The position numbers were made by a program, and so were the translations under genes. A stretch of 64,000 bases of DNA, taken from positions 35,719,741 to 35,783,740 of the forward strand of contig CM041465.1 in assembly GCA_023213395.1 (NCBI GenBank), read 5' to 3'. Positions within the stretch are counted from its first letter, which is position 1; each line of letters opens with the position of its first letter. This document shows positions 21,801-32,819 of the stretch, piece by piece. Under the pieces are notes generated by a model, which saw only the letters and a program-made list of their open reading frames with translations, ran no database searches and was not told the origin of the DNA. The stretch comes from Cycas panzhihuaensis. Its lineage: Eukaryota > Cycadophyta.

Positions 21801-23379
21801 GGACACAACGCCTTCACGGATATCCTGCAGCCACCGCGGTACACAAGACCGGTTTTGAACCCTGGTCGCTCTGATACCACTTGTCACAGGTTGCCATTGC
21901 ACCAAAAGCCCCGGGGTGATTTGGGAAGAGGACTTCCTTGTGATAGTTAGCGTCACGCGCTCCAACATATCGAACCAAGTACAATTCAGAAAGAGCAGTT
22001 AAAAAACACAAAGATCGCTTAGTAGCCAAAGGTTTTTCACTAGTTGACGGTATTGACTATACCGAAACTTTTGCTCTTGTAACCAAGATGAACACTATTA
22101 AAACCATCATAGCTTTAGCAGCAAAATATGGTTGGCAGATTCATCAAATGAATGTGAAAAGTGTCTTTCTAAATGGCAACCTTAAAAAAGAAATCTGCAT
22201 GAAACAACCTCCTGGTTTTGTAAGTGATCCTAGTCTTGTCTGCAAGTTAAAAAAATCTTTATATGGCCTAAAACAAGCTCCTCGAGCTTGGTATACTAAA
22301 ATCGATGACTATCTTTTACAAAATAGATACACTAAGCGTATTAACGATCCTAATCTCTATTTTCAAAGACAAGATGATAATATCACCATTTTGATTCTTT
22401 ATGTGAATGATATTATAATAACTAGTTCTTTACTTTCTCATATTCTTTAGTTAAAATCAATTCTAATGAATAAGTTTGAAATGACAGACTTAGGTCTGTT
22501 ACACTACTTTTTAGGTTTACAAATTTGTCAATCAGAATCTAAAATCATTATTTCTCAACCTAAATATATTATTGAACTAATAAAAAAGTCCAATATTGAT
22601 AATGCCAAGCCAACTCCTACACCCTTATAATCAGGTGTAAAATTAACAATTGATTGTTCATCCCCACCTTGTGACCCTACCTTATATCGCCAATTGATAG
22701 ATAGTCTAATTTATTTAATCCATACCCACCCAGACATATCCTATGCTATTGCTTTGTGTTGCAGATATATGCAAAAGCCTCATGAATCACACTAGAAAGC
22801 AACAAAATGAGTCTTACGATATCTTTAAGGTACGATTTATCATGGTTTAACATATAACTTCTGTAATACTAATCTAAAATTAATCAGATACACAGATTCT
22901 AATTGGGTAGGAGATTCTAATGATAGGAAATCTACTACTGGTTACATCTTCTTCCTTGACTCATCACCAATCACATGGTCTAACAAGAAAATGCAAGAAT
23001 TGGCTTTATCTACAAGAAAAGTTGAATATCGAGCAATAGTAGAAGCGAGTAAGGAAACACTTTGGATTAAATATTTATTAAGTAAACTTGGTTTGTTCCC
23101 TAACTCTTCTATTAAAATTGATGTTGATAATCAAGGTGTGATATCTATTGCTACTAATCTTGTTGCATATTCTAGGATAAAACACATAGAATTACATCAG
23201 TATTTTATATGTAATCTTGTAAATGATAATACGATAATACTATTAATCTATTTTACTATCCTACAAATTTGCAAATTGCAGATATTCTTACAAAGCCATT
23301 GATAGAAGCAAAATTTGTCAAACTCCGAGAATTGTTGAAGAGTGAAGAAGTCTTCATCAAAGAGGGATCATTATGCTGA
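18837..23379 (+). pseudogene. Cop2 gag-pol polyprotein (stops, interrupted by T1)
   Basis: Gag starts at ATG 18837 (MALMPGTTSCPSIQGL) and has one CCHC knuckle (CAYCHKKGHTIDVC, near 19730). Protease reads ILNSGASHHI near 19900. Integrase has the HHCC-type WHARFGHTSY and C..C, then HIDICG, FRSDNAKEYL and VVERKN (20290-20820). RT resumes after T1 with WQIHQMNVKSVFLNG and a catalytic box YVNDI in place of YVDDI (near 22400). RNase H has YTDSNWVGD, and the DVDNQG motif is near 23120. The product ends ...IKEGSLC at 23379. Several stops replace expected Trp or Gln codons (for example RKC-stop-VYM at 20583). Confidence 0.88.
21649..21967 (-). mobile_element. T1: 319-bp TRIM/SMART-type LTR retrotransposon
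   Basis: Identical 86-bp LTRs (21649-21734 and 21882-21967, TGTCACAGG to GCTCCAACA) bound a 147-bp interior. On the minus strand a perfect TGGTATCAGAGC primer site (21868-21879) lies two bases from the 5' LTR, and a purine tract (GACGGGGGAG) abuts the 3' LTR at 21735-21744. The 5-bp duplication TATCG (21644-21648 and 21968-21972) is perfect, and removing the element restores the Cop2 RT reading. There is no coding capacity, so it depends on proteins from another element. Identical LTRs suggest a recent insertion, though on 86 bases this is a weak clock. Confidence 0.95.
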
Positions 23380-23450
23380 AGTCTTCTTCTTCTTCTTCAT
23401 CCTTCTATCTTCTATATTATCTATTGTACAAAGATAACATTAAAGGGGGA

Positions 23451-23949
23451 TGTTAGAATAATGTTATATTCACATATTAATGTTATCTTTATAAGGTTCC
23501 TTTTATAATGTTAATTTATATTAATTAATTTTATAGTTCGTTGAAATGGACAACTGCCAATTTCAATGAACCTCCTCCTTCCTTAATATTCTCTCTCCTA
23601 GATTCTAGGAGGTTGGTTAGGTTGGTCAAAGTTTTGGCTGATGAGGTGGAGGTTGTATGTAGGTTAGGCTGGCATTATCAAGAGGGAGGATGAGATTCTC
23701 ACCAAATCATCACTGTAATGTATATTTTTATAATAATATTTATCTACTTTAGGAGGTGGTTTTTTTATCCCCCCTAGGGGATTTTTCCACCTGTCAATAT
23801 TGTGTACCTGTGTTAATTCAAATTACAGATCTATGATGTTATTATGATGATGTTAATGTACATCTATATATCGATTCACATTACAGAAGTATGTATTTTA
23901 TTGTGAATATTATAACCCGTACATGTATATTTTAAGCCTCTCTCTAACA
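23451..23949 (+). repeat. Cop2 3' LTR
   Basis: This 499-bp partner of 16223-16721 is preceded by the purine tract at 23442-23450. Confidence 0.93.
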
Positions 23950-24880
23950 CTCTCCTTAGGCGCTCTGCTTTAGGAAGTCTATTTGGTTCATTTTCACCTA
24001 TGTCTGTGAGTTGGGGTTCAATCTTGGTTCCTAACCTATTCCAGTTTGGTTGGTAGCCCTAGCTTGAGGATGTTTGGCCTTGGTGTCTATGTTGTTCACT
24101 ACATTGAATGTAATTGTGTCTAGATTCTTAAAGCTTGGCCTCGACATTCCTAGCTTGGCAGATGGCTTCGCTCAAGAATTGAACTATCATTGTTTTAAGG
24201 GGGAATTTCATTGGTGGCCTAAGATTAGCGATATATGTTTCTATTAATAGTTCATGTTTGATATCAATAGTTACCAAACCCTATAAACTCTAAAATTGTT
24301 CAAAGTAGGTTTGTGCCAAGCTAGTTTATTACAATCTCATGAGTTATGCAAAATAATATGCGTTCCATGGGTCCTCATATTATTCTCTTAGGGATGCTTT
24401 TAGAAAGCTCCAATTGTGATGTTTCGAATTTTGGTAAATGTTGTTCCATCAATGCAATCATTTTAGAGATTTTCCGTGTAGATATAGGGAGGTTGCTATT
24501 ATTTTATCCTCTTCCATGCCTGATAGCATATATCCATTTGGATTATCTAGCTTTGAATATCTCTAGATCTTTCCAGGTCAAATTTTTCTAGAGGAATGCT
24601 GTGGTTTTTAGGCCAAAATCCTTTCTACCCTTTTAGTCAATTTTGCTCTCTTCTTGTTTGGTGTTCTTCTCCTCCATCCTCCTTTCTAGGTGGGGTTTTG
24701 AGTCCTTTGTTATGTAAGGTTTGGTTTATCTCCCTCATGTTTATGCTTTGTTAATTTTATGAGTTCGGTTATGTTTTCCCATAGCTAGTTGTGTTTTCTA
24801 TTCATCTGAGCTATTTCATCATTCAAGCTATTTAGTCTTCTATTGACATCTTATATGGTTACTGAGGGGGGAGTTCACCA
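23950..24880 (-). pseudogene. G1 gag (5' part, decayed)
   Basis: The minus strand reads LEKFDLERSRDIQS near 24590, ETYIANLRPPMKFPLKTM near 24200, and a linker ending next to Cop2, with many stops. It lines up with the G3 gag (LEKFDPDRSRDIRSW, EVYIAGLRGDIRYRLKTM), which fixes both identity and strand. The left end continues through Cop2 to the zinc knuckle at 16170-16222. Confidence 0.75.
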
Positions 24881-25437
24881 TCTTGTCTTTGTTAAATATT
24901 TATGCTTGTATGGGTATTCTTTTTATTAGATAGTTAGCGTTAAGGGGCCCTAATTAATGTTCATAAAGGTCTACTAATGTTGAGGTTATGGAGGGCTAAC
25001 CTGGGTTATGACCCAAACCTGTAGTTTGTGGGTAGCAAGATTGGGCAAAAAGGATTATGAGTGGGTTGCTTTCAACGGGACAGTATGAAGTTTGAGGTAC
25101 ATGTTTTAGATTTTCTAAGATATGTGGATCTATAGATAGATTTGTGAAGGTCTCAGTGGGCTATTTTTGGCAGGGCAATCTAAAATTTGAGGATGTATTT
25201 CAGTGGGTTTCAAATTTTCTAAGGTGCAAGGATTTGTGGGTAGATCTTGAGGACTTGGCAGGTTGATTTTGGGAGGCTCAGGGGTGCAAGGGAGAAGGTC
25301 TGTGAACAGGTCTACAGATAGATCTAGATTGCAGGTCTGCAGTTGTAAGAGCATAGATTTGTGAGCAAATCTAGGCAGATTTTGTGGCATCGGGCAAAAA
25401 GTTGATGTGCGAGAGGCAAGTTCCCTTTTCAAACCCT
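24881..25437 (-). other. G1 leader
   Basis: This noncoding stretch lies between gag and the PBS. The long minus frame at 25130-25432 is proline-rich and has no match I recognise; I treat it as chance. Confidence 0.5.
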
Positions 25438-25438
25438 C

Positions 25439-25450
25439 ACTCTAATACCA
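25439..25450 (-). other. G1 primer binding site
   Basis: The minus strand reads TGGTATTAGAGT, two bases from the LTR end. It resembles the initiator Met type TGGTATCAGAGC. The two-base spacing is shared with G3 and G4. Confidence 0.75.
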
Positions 25451-25452
25451 CT

Positions 25453-25910
25453 ATAGTGATACCTATGGCTATTGTTCGGCATGGTCGATTGGCATAGTGG
25501 TGATTGGGTTTCCCGAAGATGTAGAAAGCACAAACTACTAACACAAAGATACACAAATGGATACTAGACCAGTTCTATTAATTGACAAAACTGAGAGGGA
25601 GAGAGTACTTATCTAGTGCGTAGTTGAGTCCAGTAAGGATAGTTGAATGATGTCTCCACCACAGATTTCTAGGTGTTATCCTATTTGAGGTGAGGCGTCC
25701 TCCATGATTCTTGGGTTTCCCCGCGAGACTTGCAATTTCAATAGCCACACAAGATACCTCGAGTTAGAATCTTTGGTAGCTATAAATAGGTGCCTCTTCT
25801 CAAGGCCAACCATTTACTTTAACACTTGGTCGGCTAGAATGCTAGCTAGGTCAGCCAAAAGCTAGCCTAGTTGGCCAAAAATTGGCTTCGTTGGCTGGAA
25901 GTGAGTGACA
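25453..25910 (-). repeat. G1 5' LTR (approximate right end)
   Basis: On the minus strand the LTR ends AATAGCCATAGGTATCAC, matching the end of the G4 LTR at about 51390-51411 (AATAGCTATAGGTATTGC), so G1 and G4 are one family. The right end is set at 25910 by comparison with the 483-bp G4 LTR and is uncertain by tens of bases. Confidence 0.6.
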
Positions 25911-26468
25911 CAAGGATTTCATAATATGTCCAACATGTATTTGTCTTTTTCATCATCAAATTTCTCACGTGTGCTTCAACACTACAGCCCTTAAGGCCGA
26001 AAATCCTTAATTTTGATTCTTCAATGTGTCATAAATTAAGCCAATTTTGTCTAATTTTGACAAAATTTCAACTAAACTCTATTCAAAACTCTTCATTAAC
26101 CATCCATTTTCATCATAATGTACCTAGCAATCTTTAAAATCATTAAAAAATACCAAATCATAACTAAATTTTCTCAAAAATCACCTTTTAATCATATCAA
26201 AGTTTGTTTGCTTAACTTTACTAATTAAAATCTGCTCCACACAAGCTTCGAACTATGCCTTGTGACTAGTTGTTGCATCTGTCTCTGAATCCTCTTCCCA
26301 ACGAATCAAACAACATTCAATTTTGACTTCATACTAAAAATTTATAATAAAAAAGTCAACAGTGTGTTATCTTAAAAAACAAAACCTGAATAAAAAGAGC
26401 TTAAGCACCTTTCTTGTCTTAGATTGTGGTCCTTATTGTATTCCATATGACCGTCCGCTTATGGTATG

Positions 26469-26526
26469 TTGTGTGTGTGTGTGTGTGGGGGGGGTGGGGG
26501 GGGGGGGGGGGGCGCGCGTGTGTGGC
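26469..26526. repeat. (GT)n followed by a G-rich run and (CG/TG)n
   Basis: GTGTGT repeats run into about 25 bases that are almost all G, then GCGCGCGTGTG. Such runs are error-prone in sequencing, so exact lengths should not be trusted. Confidence 0.95.
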
Positions 26527-26691
26527 GGCTAGGAGGATTTCAAAAGTGATTTTGATCAAATGGAGTGGAAACAATCTATAAAAATGAAAACCCACTTGAA
26601 TTTAAATATCAAAAACCTGTTTCTAGCAGTAGAATTTAAAATTGAAAAGTAAATTTTACAAAATATCTCCTAATATACCTGTGGAAACACC

Positions 26692-26916
26692 GTGTTTTAT
26701 GATTGGGGTCTACTATGGTATTTTGTGGATTCTTTACTACATACAATCCATGGCAAGGCAATTCAACATTATCTCGACCAATTTGTGCATGGGCAACTAA
26801 ATATCAAGTTTCTTAATGATAAAGAGACAATAACTTTGAAATCTTTGATTCCTTTGATTGAATTGTGCAAAGAGTTTTTATGGGTGATGAAACGGTTCCA
26901 CGGAGGATCTTTATAG
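26692..26916 (+). other. Unrecognised exon-like open frame (74 codons)
   Basis: The frame reads like ordinary protein (WGLLWYFVDSLLHTIHGKAI, then KSLIPLIELCKEFLW) with balanced composition, unlike the surrounding AT-rich DNA. I do not recognise a family, and no matching exon is seen nearby. It could be a captured exon, a diverged element segment, or chance. Confidence 0.2.
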
Positions 26917-27060
26917 AAAATATAGGTAAAACAAAACAAAATGTGCAAAAATATGGAAGAATTATGCAATATAAGGTGTTTGCTACATATACTATATGAA
27001 TTACACTAAAATTATCAATTAAAATTTAGTAAATATGTTGTACAAAACTTAAGTACCTGA

Positions 27061-27370
27061 TACTGGCTTCCTCTTCAAGGTGAGGTGTCCTTCAAAACTA
27101 CAGCCCTTAAGGCCGAAAATGCAGCAAACTAAAATCACAAGAGGTGCCCCAAAATAGGGTCGAAGATACCTATAAATAGGTGGGTGAATAGGACTTAGGA
27201 AGCTCGGCTAGCAGGGAGTAAGGAAGTCGGCCAGAACAGAAATACAAGGTCAGCCAGAGAGTACTTTGAAATCAACCAAAAATAATAATAATAATGTCTT
27301 CCATAGTCAGCCAGACTACTACATAAATATTGGGTTATGAAATCGGCCAAAATAGGAAAGGAATGTTACA
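27061..27370 (-). repeat. G2 3' LTR (U3 end; left limit uncertain)
   Basis: On the minus strand it starts TGTAACATTCC at 27370, close to the TGTAGCATTCC start of the G3 LTR, and contains a TATAAATA-type box and GGCCGA words as in G3. A minus-strand purine tract (GGGGAAGGG, 27374-27382) lies next to it. It fades into unassigned DNA to the left. Confidence 0.6.
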
Positions 27371-30179
27371 AATCCCTTCCCCTGAAAATATGCTTTGCCC
27401 TCAAAGCATGGGTAAACTTGGGTGCTAGTGATTCCATTCTTATGATTCCCATGTTGCGTCTTTTTTATTTAAGGTCTTCCATTTTTTAAGATATTCTTAG
27501 ATTCCTCAGGAATGTAATCTCTCCATCTGAATCTAGAGGATGCCTTCAAGTTCGATAATGATTTTGCCCTCTTCATCTAGTTCTGGTAATTTTGTTTGAG
27601 GGGTGATGTCCTACCCAATTTTTTGCTTGAGACACAAGACATGGAAGACATTATGAATTTGGCTTCCTTGTGATAGTGCCAATCTATATGCTACTTCTCC
27701 CACTTCATACGTGATTTTATATAGACCAAAAAATTGTGGTTCCAATTTTTGTTTCCCCGTCTGCCTCATAATGGATTGTTTGTATGGTTGGAGTCTTAAG
27801 AAAAACCAGTCTCCTACTGAAAAAGATCTTTCTAACCTATGTTAATTTGATTGTTACTTCATCTGATTCTTAATTGTGTTTATCTTTCAGTTTCGAACTA
27901 TTTGCTCCATTTGTTCTTGATGGTTTTGGATGAATTGCACGTGTGAGACCCTTGTCCAAGTGAGGATAGATGGTGGTTCAAAACCGTTCACAAAGATAAT
28001 ATCCTTACCTTCTAATTTGGGTAATCTGGTAATGAAGTCCATTGAGATTTCTTCCCAATTTTGTTGTGGTATATGTAGTGGTTGGAGTAGGCCAACACTT
28101 TTTACACTTTCGCTTTTGTTTCTTTGACAAGAGTCGCATTCTGCAACAAATTTATGAACATCTGCTTTCATCCCCCTCCAAAAGAATGTGTTTCGTAATT
28201 TGAGGTATGTTTTATCAATCCCAATGTAACCAATGGTCAGTATGGAGTAAGCTTCCTCGAGTATTTTTTTCTTCAAAGTTGATGCTATTGGTATAAATAT
28301 TTTTCCCTTCTACAAAATCAAGGCTCCCTATAGCTCACATTTTGTGGTCTTTTGCTCTTGGATTTCCTTTAGTGCTTTTTGAGAAGGAGGGTCGTTATGG
28401 TACTCTTGAACAAACTTTTATGTCCAACTTGCTATAACTATGGAGATTGCCTGCAGACAAATGTCCTCTCTTTTGTCTTTCAGTATCCAAGATAGAGCAT
28501 CTGCAATAAAGTTACTTTTTCCTTTCTTGTGTAAAATGTTGAAATTGAAGGACTGGAGTCTACTTACCCACTTCTGTTGCTTGTTTGATAACGTCTTTTG
28601 TTTGAGGAAATATTTAAGGCTAGCATAGTCTATTTTGACCACAAATATATTTCTAAGTAAGTAATGTCGCCATTGGTGTATGGCATGCATAATTGCAAGC
28701 ATTTCCTTGTCATAAATCAGTTTAAGTTGCTCCCTGGCGTTTAAGTTGTGGTTCTCATATGCCAATGGTCAATCATTCTAGAGGAGGGTTGCCCCTATTC
28801 CTATTTCAAATGCATCACACTCCAAGGTGAACAACTAGGAAAAATCAGGGGTTACCAAGGCAAGAGTTGTGGTCATTGTTGCCTTTAATTCTTGGAAAGC
28901 GTCTTTTGTCATTGGGTTCCATGCAAAAGCATCCCTTTTTGTGAGGTCAGTTAGAGGAAAGGCAATGTGCATGTATCATCTAATAAATCTTTGGAGAAAT
29001 CCAGTTGCTCCTAGGAAACTTCTTACTCCTGTTATATTTTTGGTTGTGGGCCACTCTATGATTGTCTGAACCTTTTTTGAATCCATCTTAATACCCTCTT
29101 GGGTAATGACATGCCCTAGATATTCCAGCTCGATCTTTCCAAATGTGTATTCTTTCTTGTTAGCAAAGAACGGATTACTTTCGAGAACTTGCAGTACAAT
29201 CTTGATATGTTCTAAAAGTTCTTCCCAAGTTGAACTATAATTTAGAATATCATTAAAAAAAGGAGCACATTTTTGCGTAAGAAGGGTTTAAATATTGTGT
29301 TCATCATACTCTGAAAGGTAGTTGGAGTGTTTGTTAACCCAAATGGCATAACCCAAAACTCAAATAGTCCATGTGTATGGAAAGTTCTTTTGTACACGCC
29401 CTCTTCTTTGATATGAATTTCATTGTATCCTAAGTAGAGATCGATCTTTGAAAAATATTTTGTTTCATGTGTTTCATCCAACAAGTCATCAATCTATGGA
29501 ATGGGGTAGTAGTTCTTGATGGTAAGCTTATGGCACCCTCAATAATCCACACACATTTAGTAGGATCCATCTTTCTTACGATTTAATATGATTGGCAATG
29601 TAAAGGGGTTGGTGCTAGTCGAAATGTATCCATGTTGTAGAAGCTCCTTGGTAATCTGCTCAATTTCCCTCTTGAGATGATAGGGATGGCAGTATAGGCA
29701 AATATTTACAGGAGTTGCTCCTAGTATCAACTCGATGGGGTGTTGGCATCCACAACTTGGGGGTAATCCTTGGGGAGGTTCTTCAAAGACCTTGCTATGT
29801 TCATCTATGACGGCTTGTACTTCTGTTGGAACATCTTCCATCGCAATTTTGTAGCATGTCATTGTATACATGATAGGATTTTTCTTCAGTATTTTCTGCA
29901 TGCAGTTTGAAGTTAACCTGTATTTGCGACCATTTTGGAAGAAACTCATGAATCAAGTTTTATAGTTGGTGACAATATTTTCCAAGGTTTGTAGCCATTG
30001 GATTCCTAAGACAACACCCATTCCTCCTATTGGCACGGCAAACATGCATGTTATCATAGAATAATCCCTAATTTAGAGATTAACAACATCCACATGTCAT
30101 AGTCTTATCATTAGCAATGGCGATCTGGGAGACATTGAGTGCTTGGATAGGTAAGCCCAACTTCTCTACAATCGGTTTA
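27371..30179 (-). pseudogene. G2 Gypsy pol: protease end, RT, RNase H, integrase
   Basis: From right to left on the minus strand: a protease tail (VEKLGLPIQA at 30140-30179), RT with FWVMPFGLTNTPTTFQ and a frameshifted catalytic box near 29250, RNase H (YDKEMLAIMHAIHQWRHYL and NFIADALS, 28765-28470), integrase zinc region (KLRNTFFWRGMKADVH and C..CQRNK) and WEEISMDFITRLP (28280-28000), and a C-terminal region with IHNVFHVLCLK near 27640. It is the same Gypsy type as G1 and G3. The element is cut at 30180 by the E2 LTR; its gag side is not found in the window. Confidence 0.85.
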
Positions 30180-31014
30180 TGTTGACTTATAGATTTCACA
30201 CCCCTTATGAGATCAATGCACTTGTCAAAGTAACACAGGTTGTAATCTAGTTTAGGATATAGTCAACATAATCATCACACAAATTTATTCACCATTCCAC
30301 ACAGTTATGTCACAGTTTACACACAGCAGTACAACAATCAGCACATATTCAACAATTCATCCTCATTACATGCATAGAATCCATATTTCCACGTAACTCT
30401 TTATTTTATTAAGCAATAAGTTCTTGTACAAAAGGTGTTGGAATGCATTCCCTGTGCATTCCAGCCACATACACTGTCGTTGTCACATCTGTACCCGGAA
30501 GGTACCCATCAATACACATGGCTTCAGGCTGCTATCATACGTGCTGGTCTCCGTACCAATGTGTGTCTGAATACTTGGCTCTCACCCTAGCCAAATGGTC
30601 CTTGTGAAATCACTTAAATACGCCTTCTTGGTGTCCTTTGACTGAAGGGTTATGACTATCTGTCATAACCGTACCCTTTCAGTCACAAGTGTACCTTTTG
30701 CTAACCATTGTTTAATCTCCTTAACCACTGTCTTAATCCATCCGTACGTCCGTACGTACGTCTGATGTCATCCCAGGTATCCTTTCGTCAGGTTCTGTCA
30801 TGCGTACCTTTACCATCTACTTGCGTTCTGCCGGAGGTACGTATCTGTGTTGCGTACCTTTTGAGGTACGCACCTGTCATACGTACCCAGAATGATGACT
30901 TTTTTGTCTTTATGATGCATGCGTACCTCTGTACGGTCTGTACCTGCACATCCACGGTTACCCAGTCTATCTCTGGTCCTCTCATAGCCTAGCATGTCAC
31001 AATATGCCCCAACA
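30180..31014 (-). repeat. E2 3' LTR (835 bp)
   Basis: It has the same boundaries and internal signals as the E1 LTRs: hairpin at 30439-30463, minus AATAAA at 30405-30410, and TGATGTCA at 30763-30770 in place of TGACGTCA. It is inserted in the G2 protease gene after base 30179. Confidence 0.9.
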
Positions 31015-31065
31015 TCTATACCGGGTCAACATGATGGGTTTGAGCATCCTTGCTCAACAAAAATT

Positions 31066-32186
31066 TCAAAATTTTGGGGTATTCCTCCCCCTCCCTTTCT
31101 CAAGGCTACTCCCATGACCCCATTCTCTTGATGTAGCCAAAATTTCTTCGTTTATTTGGGTAAGTGTGGCAATTATTGCATCCTTTTCTTTGATTTTTTC
31201 CTGAAGAGCTACTATATCTGCCTTGTACCCTTCTTCCATTTATGTAATTAGCTGGATGATCTAGCATGATTTATTATCCGATGGAGGTGGTGCTGATGTT
31301 TCTCCCGTCTCCATTACGGGCAAAAATTCTTCCCATTCTTCCAAAGAAGGTTCTATTTCTTCTACCTCTGCCGGTTCCTCTTCATCTTTCTTTCTTTCTC
31401 TACTTTTTCGTATTGTTTGCTTAGCCCGATGAGGAATGGGTGTCCCGGGGGTTTGCTGTAACCATTTGAGAACTTTACTCATTTGCTTTTGAACCCTCTT
31501 TTTAAATTCTTGATCCCGTAGTGTCCGAAACCTACCACCCACCGTTTAATAAGTGGTTCTTTTGGAGAAGTAGTTGTTTTTGTTAATTATACATTTGGAC
31601 ATTGATAAAACAGAATGGCTAACAATAATGAAGAGTGACAAAAAGGATGTGTCATTATTTCTTGAATCTGTTGCCTCATGTTATCTGCTAGGAATTCTGA
31701 CCAATCCAACTTCTCCCCATCCTGGATTTTTAGTAGTATCGGCATCATTCCCCCTAGAATGTATGTGTATTTCTGTTTTGATAAAAACCTGGAATTGATG
31801 ACTTTTGCTATCCATTGCAATCTGACATCTTTTATGTCTACCACACGAATTTCTCTTGAGGTAAGTTGTGTGTTTTCCTGACAGAATTCTTTCAACCATA
31901 GCTCACGGTCCACCTCTAATCTCTTGGTAGCCGTGGGAACTTCCCCTTCATTTGGAAGTCCTGTTATCAAATGAATTGTCTTCGCATCTAACTTAATTTT
32001 CTTCATATCTTTTTTTAGTTCCATCAAAATGTGTTCCATAATTTCTTGATCATAATAAATAGGGTTACAGTATATGTATTCTCCCCAACCGGCTTGCTTA
32101 ATCTTGGTCTGAAATTGAGAAGGTAATGCTTCTAGTTCTTTCTTTAACTTCGGCAGAAAAGTTTCTTGGCACCCTGTTGTTCTCAT
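31066..32186 (-). pseudogene. E2 3' ORF (extra ORF after integrase)
   Basis: From ATG at 32186 a 199-codon frame encodes WGEYIYCNPIYYD, IHLITGLPNEGEVPT, LQWIAKVINSRFL, YTYILGGMMPILL, GEKLDWSEFLADNMRQQIQE and SSLLLAILFYQCPN. A TAA at 31587 then replaces a Gln codon present in E1. The downstream part (31542-31261 and on to a stop at 31066-31068) gives a basic and acidic segment (KKDEEEPAEVEEIEPSLEEW) and a KIKEKDAIIATLTQI coil. An intact product would be around 370 residues with a globular N-terminal half and a charged, coiled tail. Its good conservation with E1 suggests it was a real gene of the family. The function is unknown. Confidence 0.65.
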
Positions 32187-32538
32187 GATGGGCTATGGAA
32201 TTCCAGAGATAAACTGAGAATAACCTAGGAGTGCGGATGCGAACCCTACGTGCGTACCTTTTTCTAGTATGGTTGTTGTTTTCTTGAGGTCTTCACCTGA
32301 TTTTGGCACTGGATTTTGTCCTCTTGCTTCCTTGAATCACAGAGATTCTTCTTGGTTGCTTGTTGTTGCGAACTCAAGCGGAATCGTCCTTTATTTTCTG
32401 GTGCGTACCGTGCGGGAATGCTTGCAGGTACGTAGTATATAATTTTGTCCTATGCGACCCTTTTGTTCTATGCATACTCGACTGCGTACTTTTCAGGTAC
32501 ATATAGTGTAAACCGGTCAACTTATTCCCTTTTTTAAC

Positions 32539-32719
32539 TGTGCGTACCCAGTACCGTACGTTTCTGATACGTATAATGTATTTCGACTTATTTTACATAG
32601 TGCGTACCTAGTAACATACTTTCCCAGTACGTATAGTGTATTTTGACTTGTTTTACAGAGTGTGTACCTGGTAACATACTTTTCCAGTACATATAGTGTA
32701 TTTTGCTAGTATGTATATG
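32539..32719 (-). repeat. 61-bp tandem repeat block, three units, in E2
   Basis: Units start at 32539, 32601 and 32661, each with a GTGCGTACC-like start and a GTACGTATAGTGTATTTT-like core. It is homologous to 10997-11240 in E1, which has one unit more. Confidence 0.85.
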
Positions 32720-32819
32720 AAAAAATTGATTTCTTTGACAAAATTCATATCTTATCCTTGATTCCTTTTGTCATAATATCCTTCTTGCTGATGATTCCTC
32801 TTATTGCTTATGTATATGA

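Larger units (their letters stand above)
16223..23949 (+). mobile_element. Cop2: Ty1/Copia retrotransposon, both LTRs present, hit by T1
   Basis: Two 499-bp LTRs (16223-16721, 23451-23949) start TGTTAGAATAATG and end TCTCTAACA. PBS TGGCATCAAAGC follows the left LTR, and a purine tract AAAGGGGGA (23442-23450) precedes the right one. Flanks are CTCTT (16218-16222) and CTCTC (23950-23954), a duplication with one change. The element sits in the G1 gag gene, and the gag reading resumes on both sides. A 319-bp TRIM is inserted in its RT region. Confidence 0.92.
25911..27060. other. Unassigned stretch with low-complexity tract
   Basis: No transposon domain is readable here. CTACAGCCCTTAAGGCCGAA occurs at about 25983 and again at about 27100 inside the G2 LTR, so part may be an LTR fragment. 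A GT/G/CG tract lies at 26469-26526. A 74-codon plus frame is listed separately. Confidence 0.4.

Noticed and set aside
21868-21879. tRNA gene fragment in T1
   Set aside because: TGGTATCAGAGC is the primer binding site complement of the tRNA end; no tRNA cloverleaf can be formed from the flanks.
25130-25432. 100-codon proline-rich minus frame as a gene
   Set aside because: It lies in the noncoding leader of G1 between PBS and gag and has no domain.
26487-26512. G-run as a possible G-quadruplex regulatory site
   Set aside because: Adjacent to a GT microsatellite with no gene nearby; run length may be a sequencing artefact.
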